Below, in pieces: positions 8,228 to 17,050 of a stretch of 64,000 bases of DNA. Made by a program: the position numbers and the translations under genes. This stretch comes from Azospirillum lipoferum 4B (GTDB lineage: Bacteria; Pseudomonadota; Alphaproteobacteria; Azospirillales; Azospirillaceae): positions 1,686,501 to 1,750,500 of the forward strand of contig NC_016622.1 of the NCBI RefSeq assembly GCF_000283655.1, given 5' to 3'. Positions within the stretch are counted from its first letter, which is position 1. Each line of letters begins with the position of its first letter. The notes under the pieces are model-generated. The model had not been told where the DNA came from. It ran no database searches and saw nothing but the letters and a program-made list of their open reading frames with translations.

Positions 8228-8554
8228 ATGGCACTCATAGAACTCGACACCGGTGACGACTCTGCGGCCGGTGCATCGGTCATTGGTCCTGAGGGGCGTC
8301 CCATGACCGAAAGCGATCTTCCCCCGCCCGACACCAAGCGTTGGGTGATGCGCCGCAAGGCGGAAGTGGTCGCGGGCGTCCGATCCGGCCTGATCAGCCT
8401 GGAGGAGGCCTGCCGCCGCTATACCCTGTCGGTGGAGGAATTCCTGTCCTGGCAGCGGCTGATCGACAGCCACGGCATGCGGGGCCTGCGCGCCACCCGC
8501 CTGCAGGACTACCGTCCCGGCCAGCCCGTCCGCGACCGGGTCGGCGCCGACTGA
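8228..8554 (+). CDS. sciP: CtrA inhibitor SciP (DUF1153 family)
   Basis: This 108-residue protein contains the near-invariant DUF1153 core (about 31-95): LPPPDTKRWVMRRKAEVV, then LISLEEACRRYTLSVEEFLSWQ, ending GLRATRLQDYR. This is a helix-turn-helix protein. In Caulobacter SciP binds CtrA or its target promoters and stops CtrA-activated transcription in G1 cells. The ATG at 8228 has GGAG nine bases upstream; an in-frame TTG at 8213 is less likely. Its place just after the flagellar genes is usual in Rhodospirillales. The N-terminal 30 residues are variable, as in the family. Confidence 0.93.
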   Translation: MALIELDTGDDSAAGASVIGPEGRPMTESDLPPPDTKRWVMRRKAEVVAGVRSGLISLEEACRRYTLSVEEFLSWQRLIDSHGMRGLRATRLQDYRPGQPVRDRVGAD

Positions 8555-8573
8555 CCCATCGGGCGGAATTGAA

Positions 8574-8606
8574 GAAGCGCCGCAGGTCTGGCCTGTGGCG
8601 CTTTTT
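8574..8606 (+). terminator. Rho-independent terminator after sciP
   Basis: AAGCGCCGCAGG pairs with CCTGTGGCGCTT (one G-T/A mismatch) around a short loop and is followed by TTTTTGCG. It ends the sciP transcript just before the convergent tetR gene. Confidence 0.85.
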
Positions 8607-8611
8607 GCGTT

Positions 8612-9235
8612 TCAGGCGGTGACGGTTGGGAGGGTGTCGGCTGACGATGGCTTTCCGCCGCACGCCCCGTCGATCAGCGTCGCCGCCGCACTCGCCACCG
8701 CCCCGTTGCCCGGCCCCAGATCCAGCGCGCGGCCGGCGGCGTAGGCGCCTTCCATCAGCAGTTGCAGTTGCCCGGTCAGCCGGTCCGGATCGTCCGCTCC
8801 GGCAGCGGCGGCCAGCGCGCGCAGGCGGTCGCGGACCATGCGCTTGTGGGCCAGCGCCATCGCGTGGGCGGGGTTGGCCGGGTCGCGCAATTCGGCGGCG
8901 GCGGTGGTGAAGGGACAGCCCTGGAATTTCGGGTGGTCGATCCAGTGGCCGAGCGCCACGAACAGCGCCTTCATCTGCGCCCGCGGGTCGCCGGGATGGC
9001 GGGCGGTCACCCGGTCCCACCATGCCGCATGCTGGGCGCTGTTGCGCTCCAGATAGGCGCAGACCAGATCGTCCTTGGACGCGAAGTTGCGGTACAGGCT
9101 CATCTTCGCGACGCCGGATTTGGCGATGATCGTGTCGATGCCGACCGCGCGGATGCCCTCGCGGTAGAACAGTTCCGCCGCCGTATCGAGAATCCGTTCC
9201 CGCGCCGGTTTCCTGGCCGTTGCCGTCTCTGCCAT
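8612..9235 (-). CDS. TetR-family transcriptional repressor
   Basis: The 207-residue protein has the TetR DNA-binding domain at about 12-60: RERILDTAAELFYREGIRAVGI, then IIAKSGVAKMSLYRNFASKDDL, the typical HTH and following helix. The remaining helical region is the ligand-binding and dimer domain. It is divergent from a MaoC-type hydratase, and the shared promoter region carries two perfectly symmetric copies of a palindromic operator. It very likely represses itself and the maoC gene; an acyl-CoA or related inducer is a guess from the target. Confidence 0.92.
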   Translation of the reverse strand: MAETATARKPARERILDTAAELFYREGIRAVGIDTIIAKSGVAKMSLYRNFASKDDLVCAYLERNSAQHAAWWDRVTARHPGDPRAQMKALFVALGHWIDHPKFQGCPFTTAAAELRDPANPAHAMALAHKRMVRDRLRALAAAAGADDPDRLTGQLQLLMEGAYAAGRALDLGPGNGAVASAAATLIDGACGGKPSSADTLPTVTA

Positions 9236-9278
9236 CCGACCCCACCCGTTCAGGACGGCCCCGCTGCAAGCTTGGCCG

Positions 9279-9308
9279 TTGACAATGATACAGACCTGTC
9301 TCTACCAT
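9279..9308 (+). promoter_or_regulatory. Sigma-70 promoter of the MaoC-family gene
   Basis: TTGACA (9279-9284) and TACCAT (9303-9308) are 18 bp apart on the plus strand. The first TetR operator copy lies exactly in the spacer, so bound repressor would block polymerase. Confidence 0.6.
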
Positions 9309-9335
9309 CGGGCGGAAGAGACAGGTCTGTATCAT
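9285..9335. promoter_or_regulatory. Double TetR operator (perfect 19-bp inverted repeat)
   Basis: ATGATACAGACCTGTCTCT (9285-9303) recurs as its exact reverse complement at 9317-9335, with a 13-bp spacer. Each arm also contains its own near-palindrome, ACAG-AC-CTGT, and the two centres are 31 bp (three helical turns) apart. This fits two TetR dimers bound on the same face of the DNA between the divergent genes. Confidence 0.82.
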
Positions 9336-9383
9336 AGCCGGCCGATCCGGCCCTGACCACCACGACGAACGGAGTTCCGGGGG

Positions 9384-9827
9384 ATGCGCTATTTCGAGGA
9401 TATTGCGGTGGGCGACCGCTTCACCGGCGGGCCGCTGACGGTCGAGGCGGCGGAGATCGTCGCCTATGCCGAAAAGTTCGATCCGCAGCCCTTCCATCTG
9501 GACGCGGAGGCGGCGAAGGACACGCTGTTCCGCGGGCTGGCGGCGAGCGGCTGGCACACCGCCGGGATGACGATGCGCATGATCGTCGGCAGCAATGCGG
9601 AGTTGGCCGGCGGCTATGTCGGCATGGGGGTCGATCAGATCGGCTGGCCCCGCCCGACCCGTCCCGGCGACGTGCTGCGCATCGAGATGGAGGTGCTGGA
9701 GGCCCGGCGCTCCGTCAAGCGGCCCCACCAGGGCGTGCTGCGGGTGAAGACCACCACCTTCAACCAGAATGACGAGGTGGTGCAGACCATGATCGCCAAC
9801 CTGCTGGCGCCCGGCCGCCCAACCTGA
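9384..9827 (+). CDS. MaoC-family (R)-specific enoyl-CoA hydratase-like protein
   Basis: The 147-residue hot-dog-fold protein starts MRYFEDIAVGDRFTGGPLTV and contains the MaoC hydratase-type segment AEKFDPQPFHLDAEAAKDTLF. The Asp and His there correspond to the catalytic dyad (D-x4-H). It then has GLAASGWHTAGMTMRM. Such proteins hydrate or dehydrate 2-enoyl-CoA thioesters. It is monocistronic and apparently controlled by the divergent TetR repressor through the double operator. The substrate is not evident. Confidence 0.9.
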   Translation: MRYFEDIAVGDRFTGGPLTVEAAEIVAYAEKFDPQPFHLDAEAAKDTLFRGLAASGWHTAGMTMRMIVGSNAELAGGYVGMGVDQIGWPRPTRPGDVLRIEMEVLEARRSVKRPHQGVLRVKTTTFNQNDEVVQTMIANLLAPGRPT

Positions 9828-9844
9828 ACAAGAAAACGCCTGAC

Positions 9845-9883
9845 CAAGAAGAAAGCCCCCGCAACCGGTCCGGTCGCGGGGGC
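9845..9883 (-). terminator. Terminator of the TRAP receptor gene
   Basis: GCCCCCGC (9855-9862) pairs with GCGGGGGC (9876-9883). On the minus strand the stem is followed by TTTCTTCTT. It lies 46 bp downstream of the minus-strand TRAP receptor gene. Confidence 0.8.
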
Positions 9884-9929
9884 CGTGATTGTCGATACGG
9901 CCTGCCGATAGAGCTTGCCGATAGAGCCG

Positions 9930-11592
<1,663 letters not shown>

Positions 11593-11667
11593 ATGAACCA
11601 AATCCTCACTCTCCTGATCCTGCTGTTGCAGTTGCTCAAGCTGATGCTTGAGTCTCTGAACCGCTGA
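11593..11667 (+). CDS. Candidate leucine-rich hydrophobic micropeptide
   Basis: The 24-codon ORF encodes MNQILTLLILLLQLLKLMLE plus four more residues. It is almost entirely Leu/Ile with charges only near the C-terminus, so it would form one short transmembrane or amphipathic helix. A purine-rich GAGGGCAAGAGG lies directly before the ATG. A GC-rich palindrome follows 20-30 bp after the stop, which suggests a complete short transcription unit. Size and composition resemble type I toxins and small membrane regulators, but no specific family is recognised, and translation is unproven. Confidence 0.4.
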   Translation: MNQILTLLILLLQLLKLMLESLNR

Positions 11668-11677
11668 TCGGGTGGGC

Positions 11678-11701
11678 GTGCCGGGGGTGATCACCCCGGC
11701 G
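11678..11701. terminator. Palindromic hairpin after the leucine-rich micro-ORF
   Basis: GCCGG-GGGTGATCACCC-CGGC is almost perfectly self-complementary, with the core GGGGTGATCACCCC exact. A T tract is weak (CGCGCCTTCCCC), so termination is plausible but not certain. It could equally be a protein-binding palindrome. Confidence 0.45.
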
Positions 11702-11850
11702 CGCCTTCCCCGAAAATAATGCGTTTTCACGCCGTCGGCAACGGCTCACCCCAGCGCGCGCTTCACCATCGGCGACAGCGTGTCCAGCATCGCCGGATCG
11801 CGGTGGGAGTATTTCGGGCATGGAAACGGACTGCAATCGCCGTGGCGCCG

Positions 11851-12594
11851 TCAGCGGCCGCCGCGATCCGGCCGCAGCGGCCCGGCCAGACACAGCAGCA
11901 GCGCTCCCAACAGCAGCCCGGCGGCCAGCCCGCCGGCATGGGCGCCCCATCCGACCTCCGCCAGTGGCGACCCGGCGGGCGGCGGCACCAGCGTCATCGC
12001 CGCGTTGAGTAGCGCGAAGACGACGACCGCTCCCTGCACCAGCCGCCGGGGAAGGCGGCGCGACAGCAGCCCGAAGCGCGGGCGCATCCACAGGAAGGCC
12101 CCCATCAGCGCGCAGATCGCCCCGCTCGCCCCGATCAGCGGCGCCATCCGGTCGGCGGCCAGCAGCCCCTCCGTCAGCGCCGCCGCCACCGTGCCGGCGA
12201 AGAACAGCAGCAGATAGCGCAGATGCCCGGCCTCGCGCTCCACCACGTCGCCCAGCAGCCACAGCACCGCCATGTTGGAGGTCAGGTGCGTCAGGTCGCC
12301 ATGGATCAGCACATGCCCGAACAGCCCGCGCCACAGGGCGGCGGTGGGCAGCGGCCCGGCCAGTTCGACCGTTCCGAAGAAATAGGCGGGGACGAAGGCA
12401 AAGGATTCGGGCGGAAGCCGCAGCACGAAGGCAAGGACGCACAGCAGGATGACGGTGCGGTTGGCATAGGGCGGAACCGCTGCGGCGGTGACCGGCCGCT
12501 TCCCGCCGCCCCTGCCCCGCTCCTGCCGATCCCCTGGCCGATCCCCTGGCCGATCCCCTGGCCGCTCCCCCGGCCGGTCCAGAGCCAGCGCCAT
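11851..12594 (-). CDS. Rhomboid-family intramembrane serine protease
   Basis: The 247-residue membrane protein has about six transmembrane helices. Rhomboid hallmarks are present: HVLIHGDLTHLTSN in TM2, GASGA with the catalytic Ser157, and GWGAHAGG with the catalytic His219. These proteases cut other membrane proteins within the bilayer; the substrates are unknown. The cytoplasmic N-terminus (about 8-24) is a repeat RPGD/RPGE made by a 12-bp tandem DNA repeat. The ATG at 12594, preceded by GGAGG, was chosen over a GTG at 12660. It stands alone, divergent from an enoyl-CoA hydratase. Confidence 0.9.
   Translation of the reverse strand: MALALDRPGERPGDRPGDRPGDRQERGRGGGKRPVTAAAVPPYANRTVILLCVLAFVLRLPPESFAFVPAYFFGTVELAGPLPTAALWRGLFGHVLIHGDLTHLTSNMAVLWLLGDVVEREAGHLRYLLLFFAGTVAAALTEGLLAADRMAPLIGASGAICALMGAFLWMRPRFGLLSRRLPRRLVQGAVVVFALLNAAMTLVPPPAGSPLAEVGWGAHAGGLAAGLLLGALLLCLAGPLRPDRGGR
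12528..12575. repeat. 12-bp tandem repeat inside the rhomboid gene
   Basis: Three exact copies of GATCCCCTGGCC (12528-12563) are followed by one copy with two changes. They are in frame and encode RPGD repeats in the N-terminal tail of the rhomboid protein. Copy number could vary between strains without a frameshift. Confidence 0.85.
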
Positions 12595-12827
12595 TCCCCG
12601 CCTCCGCCCTTCGGTCACGCCATGCCGGTCCCCAAGCGTTGCCGCGGCGATCGGTCTCACCCCAATGTAGGAAGGGGTATTGTGGAAGAACAGGCGTTTT
12701 CCGCAGCATCCGCCCCCTTCCTATACCGGTCGGACGGATTGGAGAGGCGCCCGCCAGCTGTCACAGTGGCTCTACCATCCGGCGAGGATCCCTCCGCCGG
12801 ACAATGACAACCGGGGAAGAAACGACC

Positions 12828-13625
12828 ATGAACGAACGTCAGGATACCGGCATCATGACGGTGGAACGCCAGGGCCGCGTCATGGTGCTGACCATGAGCG
12901 ACGCCGGCACCCGCAACGCGCTCGGCCTGCGGATGATGGCCGCCGGCCGCGACGCCCTGGACGAGGCGACGCACGACTCCGGCATCGGCGCCGTCGTGCT
13001 GACGGGGGCCGGCGGCGCCTTCAGCTCGGGCGGGCACCTGACCAATCTCTATCACCATGGCAGCCGCTCGCGGTCGGAGAACCGGGACGGGATCGAGCGC
13101 TTCCACGGCTGGGTCCGCGCCATGCGCGAATGTCCGAAGCCCATCGTCGCCGCGGTGGAAGGGCCGGCCGCCGGCGCCGGATTCTCGCTGGCGCTGGCCT
13201 GCGACCTGATCGTCGCGGCGGAGGATGCCCAGTTCCTGACCGCCTATGTCAAGGTCGGGCTGACGGCGGACGGCGGCGCCTCCGCCTCGCTGGCCCGCGC
13301 GCTGCCGCCGCAGCTTTATGCCGAACTGATGCTGACCGGCGGCCCGGTCGACGCCGCCCGCCTGCATGCGGCCGGAGTCGTCAACCGGGTCACGGCACCG
13401 GGACAGGCGCTACCGGCGGCCATCGCCTGGGCGCAGACCATCGCGGAGGGGCCGAGCGGCGCCATGGGCCGGGCCAAGAAGCTGATGGAGCTGGCCTATG
13501 GCAGCTTCGCCACCCAGCTCGCCCGCGAAAGCGACCTGTTCGTCGAAGCCCTGCACCATGGCGAAGCGAAGGAGGGCATCACCGCCTTCTTCGAAAAGCG
13601 CCCGCCGGTATTCCACAAGCGCTGA
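12828..13625 (+). CDS. Enoyl-CoA hydratase/isomerase family protein
   Basis: The 265-residue crotonase-fold protein has the oxyanion-hole segments AVVLTGAGGAFSSGGHL and IVAAVEGPAAGAGFSLALAC, then CDLIVAAEDAQFLTAYVKVG. The usual catalytic acids are not both obvious: the position after the second oxyanion loop reads LTADGGAS, with Asp rather than Glu. This suggests an isomerase- or DpgB/PaaG-like activity instead of a plain hydratase. GGGGAAGAAA precedes the ATG. It is monocistronic, between the rhomboid gene and a chemoreceptor. The substrate is unknown. Confidence 0.88.
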   Translation: MNERQDTGIMTVERQGRVMVLTMSDAGTRNALGLRMMAAGRDALDEATHDSGIGAVVLTGAGGAFSSGGHLTNLYHHGSRSRSENRDGIERFHGWVRAMRECPKPIVAAVEGPAAGAGFSLALACDLIVAAEDAQFLTAYVKVGLTADGGASASLARALPPQLYAELMLTGGPVDAARLHAAGVVNRVTAPGQALPAAIAWAQTIAEGPSGAMGRAKKLMELAYGSFATQLARESDLFVEALHHGEAKEGITAFFEKRPPVFHKR

Positions 13626-13658
13626 CGGATCCGGCCGACGGCCGTCAGCGGAGCAGGG

Positions 13659-15137
13659 TCAGCGGACCAGGACGTGAGCAGCCTCCTTGGTCCGCGCGAC
13701 CGCCCCGGCCACCTGATTGACCGCCGTGGAGATCGCCGCGATGTTGGATGTCACGGTCGCCACGGCGGCGGACGCGGTCTGCATGTTGGCCGACATGTTC
13801 TGAGTGACCGCACTCTGCTCCTCGACCGCCGAGGCGGTGCCGGTCACATGCTCCCGCACCACGGAAACCGCCTCGCGGATGGCGTTCAGCGCAGTGGCGA
13901 CTTCGGTCGAGGTCGACTGGATGCCTTCGATTTCGGTGGAGATCTGCTCGGTCGCCCTGCCGGCCTGATTGGCGAGGTTCTTCACCTCCGACGCCACGAC
14001 GGCGAATCCCTTGCCGGCCTCCCCCGCACGGGCCGCCTCGATGGTGGCGTTCAGGGCCAGCAGGTTGATCTGCCCGGCGATGGAGTTGATCAGCCCGACG
14101 ATGCCGTTCATCGCCTGGGCGGCGGCGGCCAGCCGATCGGTGCTTTCACCCACCGCGACGGAGCGGTCGAAGGCGCCGTCGGTCGCGGCACGGGCACGGG
14201 CCATGCTCTGCGAAATCTCGCCGATCGAGGCGACGAGTTCCTCCGCGCTGGCCGCCACCGCCTGGACACTGGCGGACGTCGAGCCGGCGGCGTCGCTGGC
14301 GGAGCCCGCCTCGCCCAGCGACAGGTGAAGCGCCTGATCGACCTCGCCGAAATTTTTGTCGATCATCACCTTCAGATTGTTGAGGAGGACGATCTGGGCG
14401 GTGATGTCCACCGCAAACTTCACGACCTTCGTCACCTGCCCCTTCTCGTCGAAGATCGGGTTGTAGGCGCCTTCGATCCACACCGGATTGCCGGACTTGG
14501 CGATGCGCTTGTACTGCGCGGCCTGGAATTCGCCGCGGCGCAGCGTCTCCCAGAAGCGGGCATAGTCGGCGCTGTCGCGCACGGCCGGCTCGACGAAGAT
14601 ACGGTGGTGCTTGCCGATCACCTCGTCCCGTCGGTAGCCCATCACCTTGAGGAAGTTGTCGTTGGCCTTGGTGATGGTTCCGTCCGTTGTGAACTCGATC
14701 ACCGCCTGAGATCGGTCGATCGCCGCCATCTGAGCCGCATAGTCGAGATTCTCCAGCCGCTCCTTGGCATCGGCCCATTCGACCACGAAGCCGATCCGCT
14801 GCCCGTTGTCGGTCAGCGGCGTGACCAGCAGGTCGAACTGGTGACCGCCGACCTTGATGGTGGCGCTGTACGGCTTGGTCAGGGTGGCCAGCATCCGGCG
14901 CTGGTGATCGGGATTCTTGTGGAACGCGTCGATGTTGCTGCCGACCAGCCGGCTCACATCCAGCCGGGGCAACTCCTTGCGCAGGTCTCCCTCGACCTCG
15001 CGCAGCAAGGAAACCACGGCGGGATTGACGTGAACGATCGTCAGATCCTCGTCGGCCACCATCACCTTGGCCCGCAGAGCGTCCAGCGCCGACATCTTCC
15101 GCATCAGCGCCTGTTTGATTTTCCCCCGTCCGAACAT
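13659..15137 (-). CDS. Soluble PAS-domain methyl-accepting chemotaxis protein
   Basis: The 492-residue cytoplasmic chemoreceptor has no transmembrane helix. An N-terminal PAS-like domain (about 20-125, [20 protein letters not shown]) is followed by a second, Aer/PAS_3-type domain (about 140-255, with [23 protein letters not shown]). The C-terminus is an MCP signalling domain (about 270-490) with the hairpin tip [22 protein letters not shown] domains often bind heme or FAD, so it may sense oxygen or redox state; no heme ligand is certain. The start MFGRGKIKQ at 15137 is typical of this class; an upstream in-frame ATG at 15188 is an alternative. Confidence 0.92.
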   Translation of the reverse strand: MFGRGKIKQALMRKMSALDALRAKVMVADEDLTIVHVNPAVVSLLREVEGDLRKELPRLDVSRLVGSNIDAFHKNPDHQRRMLATLTKPYSATIKVGGHQFDLLVTPLTDNGQRIGFVVEWADAKERLENLDYAAQMAAIDRSQAVIEFTTDGTITKANDNFLKVMGYRRDEVIGKHHRIFVEPAVRDSADYARFWETLRRGEFQAAQYKRIAKSGNPVWIEGAYNPIFDEKGQVTKVVKFAVDITAQIVLLNNLKVMIDKNFGEVDQALHLSLGEAGSASDAAGSTSASVQAVAASAEELVASIGEISQSMARARAATDGAFDRSVAVGESTDRLAAAAQAMNGIVGLINSIAGQINLLALNATIEAARAGEAGKGFAVVASEVKNLANQAGRATEQISTEIEGIQSTSTEVATALNAIREAVSVVREHVTGTASAVEEQSAVTQNMSANMQTASAAVATVTSNIAAISTAVNQVAGAVARTKEAAHVLVR

Positions 15138-15254
15138 TGCCTGCCCCGCCCCTTGTCCAAAACTCTGCACCCGATGATACATAGGCATGCAACCGGTTCA
15201 ATTGGGGGAACTCCGGCATACGCCGCTAATCCAAAATATTCACAAACCACTGAT

Positions 15255-15284
15255 TTGACAGCAGTTGATAATTTTCAATAGAAT
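15255..15284 (+). promoter_or_regulatory. Strong sigma-70 type promoter pointing to the 15.5-kb micro-ORF
   Basis: TTGACA (15255-15260) and TAGAAT (15279-15284) are 18 bp apart on the plus strand, in an AT-rich patch. The only plus-strand gene candidate downstream is the micropeptide at 15536, so a transcript would carry a leader of about 245 nt. Nothing else with coding character is seen in 15138-15535. Confidence 0.55.
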
Positions 15285-15535
15285 GCAGCCTTCGCCCCGA
15301 CACGCTTTGGTGGAATGCCGCCGCCGCAAACGGTCGTCAGCGGGCCGAAACCATATTACTTCTTATGCGTAATTTATTTCCTTGAGCGGCAACGCATCCA
15401 TTTGCCTTCCCGGGGGGCCTCCCGCACGCAGCCACGCGCTACCCCGCCGCAATTGACACATGCGCAGGTTCCACATGGTGTTGCCGGGCCGGCAGGGATG
15501 TGTCCCGGCCGGCGATCCGAAAGGAGGTGACGCGA

Positions 15536-15625
15536 GTGAAGACGTTCCTGAAGTGGCTCGACCGCTTCTGGTTCAAGTTGAAGATCGAGTTCCAAGCCGG
15601 CTTCAACAAGGACCGGGATAGCTAA
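15536..15625 (+). CDS. Candidate cationic amphipathic micropeptide with occluded start
   Basis: The 29-residue ORF starts at GTG and begins MKTFLKWLDRFWFKLKIEF. It alternates aromatic and hydrophobic with basic residues, as in a membrane-active amphipathic helix; the tail is QAGFNKDRDS. The ribosome-binding site AAGGAGGTGA is a perfect anti-16S match, unusual for a chance ORF. A GC-rich hairpin follows the stop, and a 16-nt segment beyond it is exactly complementary to the ribosome-binding site and start. This fits a tightly controlled small protein, perhaps of type I toxin kind (inference). No named family is recognised. Confidence 0.6.
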   Translation: MKTFLKWLDRFWFKLKIEFQAGFNKDRDS

Positions 15626-15634
15626 GGGCCGACG

Positions 15635-15663
15635 GGCGGGGCCGGGAAACCGGCTCCGCCTTC
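15635..15663 (+). terminator. Hairpin after the cationic micropeptide gene
   Basis: GGCGGGGCCGG pairs with CCGGCTCCGCC (one G-T pair) around a GAAA tetraloop, and TTCAGG follows. There is no long T tract. Termination here would exclude the downstream complement of the ribosome-binding site, whereas read-through would include it. Confidence 0.6.
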
Positions 15664-15867
15664 AGGATGGAAACTCGCGTCACCTCCTGCCCACAAAGCT
15701 ACCATGGCCGCTGTGGAGTTCAAGGAGGCAGACGGACGGCACGATGCCACCCACCGGATTGCGGCAGCGATGGCGCACACCATTGAGAGGCGATTTTCCC
15801 GGAGTATCACGTCACCATACGTTCGCATGTTGATGTCCTGTATGGAATGGTTGTATTAATTCCAAGC

Positions 15868-17004
15868 ATGACACAACCGCGCCGCCCCTTGTCCGATGCC
15901 GAACGGCTCGACTGGATCCGCCTCATTCGCACCGAGAATGTGGGGCCGATCACCTTTCACCGCCTGCTGGAGCAGTATGGCAGTGCCCGCGCGGCGCTGG
16001 ACGCCCTGCCGGACTTGGCACGGCGGGGCGGGCGGACCAAACCGCTGCGCGTCGCTTCCAAGGCGGAGGCGGAGCGGGAGATGCAGGCGAACCGCCGCTT
16101 CGGCGCCCGCCTGATCTGCGCCTGTGAACCCGACTACCCCGAACCGCTGGCCGCGGTCGACGATGCGCCCCCGGTGATCTCGGTGGCGGGTCACGCCCAT
16201 CTGCTGAAACGGCGCGCGGTCGCCATCGTCGGCGCACGCAACGCCTCGCTGAACGCCAAGAAGTTCGCCGAGTCGCTGGCGCGGGAGCTTGGCGCCGCCG
16301 GGCTGCTGGTCGTTTCCGGCCTTGCCCGCGGCATCGACACCGCGGCCCATGCCGGCTCCATCGCCAGCGGAACCGCCGCGGTGCTGGCGGGCGGCATCGA
16401 CGTCGTCTATCCGCCGGAAAATGAAGGACTCTACCGCGACATCGTGGCGCAGGGCGTGGTGGTGGCGGAATGCGCCATCGGCACCCAGCCGCAGGCCCGC
16501 CATTTCCCCCGCCGCAACCGCCTGATCTCCGGCCTGTCGCTGGGCGTGCTGGTGGTGGAGGCGGCGTTGCGCTCCGGCTCGCTCATCACCGCGCGGATGG
16601 CGCTGGAACAGGGGCGGGAGGTGATGGCGGTTCCGGGATCTCCGCTCGACCCGCGCTGCCACGGCACCAACAACCTGCTGCGCCAGGGGGCGACGCTGGT
16701 GGAACGGGTCGACGACGTGCTGCACACCATCGAGAACCTGCGGCCGCCGACGCTGGCGGAACGGCCGCGCGACCTGTTCAGCGCCGCCGGACTGACCCCC
16801 GGCCCCGCCGCGGAACCGGACGAATCCGACCTTGAAAAGGCACGCGCCCTGGTCCTGGAAAACCTGGGCCCCTCGCCCGTCACCATTGACGAACTCGTCC
16901 GCGGGTGCCAATTGTCCGCTCCGGTGGTGCTGACCGTGGTTCTGGAACTTGAGCTTGCCGGCCGAGTCCAGCGTCTTCCCGGTCATCAGGTCTCTCTCGC
17001 CTGA
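15868..17004 (+). CDS. dprA: DNA-processing protein DprA
   Basis: DprA binds incoming single-stranded DNA and loads RecA during natural transformation. This 378-residue protein has an N-terminal SAM/HhH-like part (ERLDWIRLIRTENVGPITFHRL). It then has the Rossmann DprA core (about 105-310) with VAIVGARNASLNAKKFAESL, SGLARGIDTAAHAG and FPRRNRLISGLSLGVLVVEA. A C-terminal winged-helix domain (about 315-375) closes it. The ATG at 15868 gives normal length; an in-frame ATG seven codons upstream is possible. It is followed by topA on the same strand after about 46 bp, a common pairing. Confidence 0.95.
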   Translation: MTQPRRPLSDAERLDWIRLIRTENVGPITFHRLLEQYGSARAALDALPDLARRGGRTKPLRVASKAEAEREMQANRRFGARLICACEPDYPEPLAAVDDAPPVISVAGHAHLLKRRAVAIVGARNASLNAKKFAESLARELGAAGLLVVSGLARGIDTAAHAGSIASGTAAVLAGGIDVVYPPENEGLYRDIVAQGVVVAECAIGTQPQARHFPRRNRLISGLSLGVLVVEAALRSGSLITARMALEQGREVMAVPGSPLDPRCHGTNNLLRQGATLVERVDDVLHTIENLRPPTLAERPRDLFSAAGLTPGPAAEPDESDLEKARALVLENLGPSPVTIDELVRGCQLSAPVVLTVVLELELAGRVQRLPGHQVSLA

Positions 17005-17050
17005 TCGGCACCGCCGTGGTTTGGGTGGGCATACGCGAAGGGCTGGTTTC

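Larger units (their letters stand above)
15522..15688 (+). repeat. Perfect 16-bp inverted repeat enclosing a micropeptide gene
   Basis: AGGAGGTGACGCGAGT (15522-15537) contains the ribosome-binding site and most of the start codon of the micropeptide gene. Its exact reverse complement, ACTCGCGTCACCTCCT, lies at 15673-15688, 48 bp after the stop codon. If both are on one RNA they would pair and hide the start site. Confidence 0.8.

Noticed and set aside
12528-12575. A short CRISPR-like array
   Set aside because: The repeat is a 12-bp head-to-tail tandem without spacers and lies inside a coding region.
13659-15137. A transmembrane chemoreceptor
   Set aside because: No hydrophobic segment long enough to span the membrane is present; both sensory domains are PAS-like and cytoplasmic.
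15622-15828. A 68-codon minus-strand ORF covering the second arm of the inverted repeat
   Set aside because: It has a modest AGGA site, but no domain or convincing composition, and it ends inside the hairpin region. A 51-codon plus-strand ORF at 15701 is equally weak. Neither is supported.
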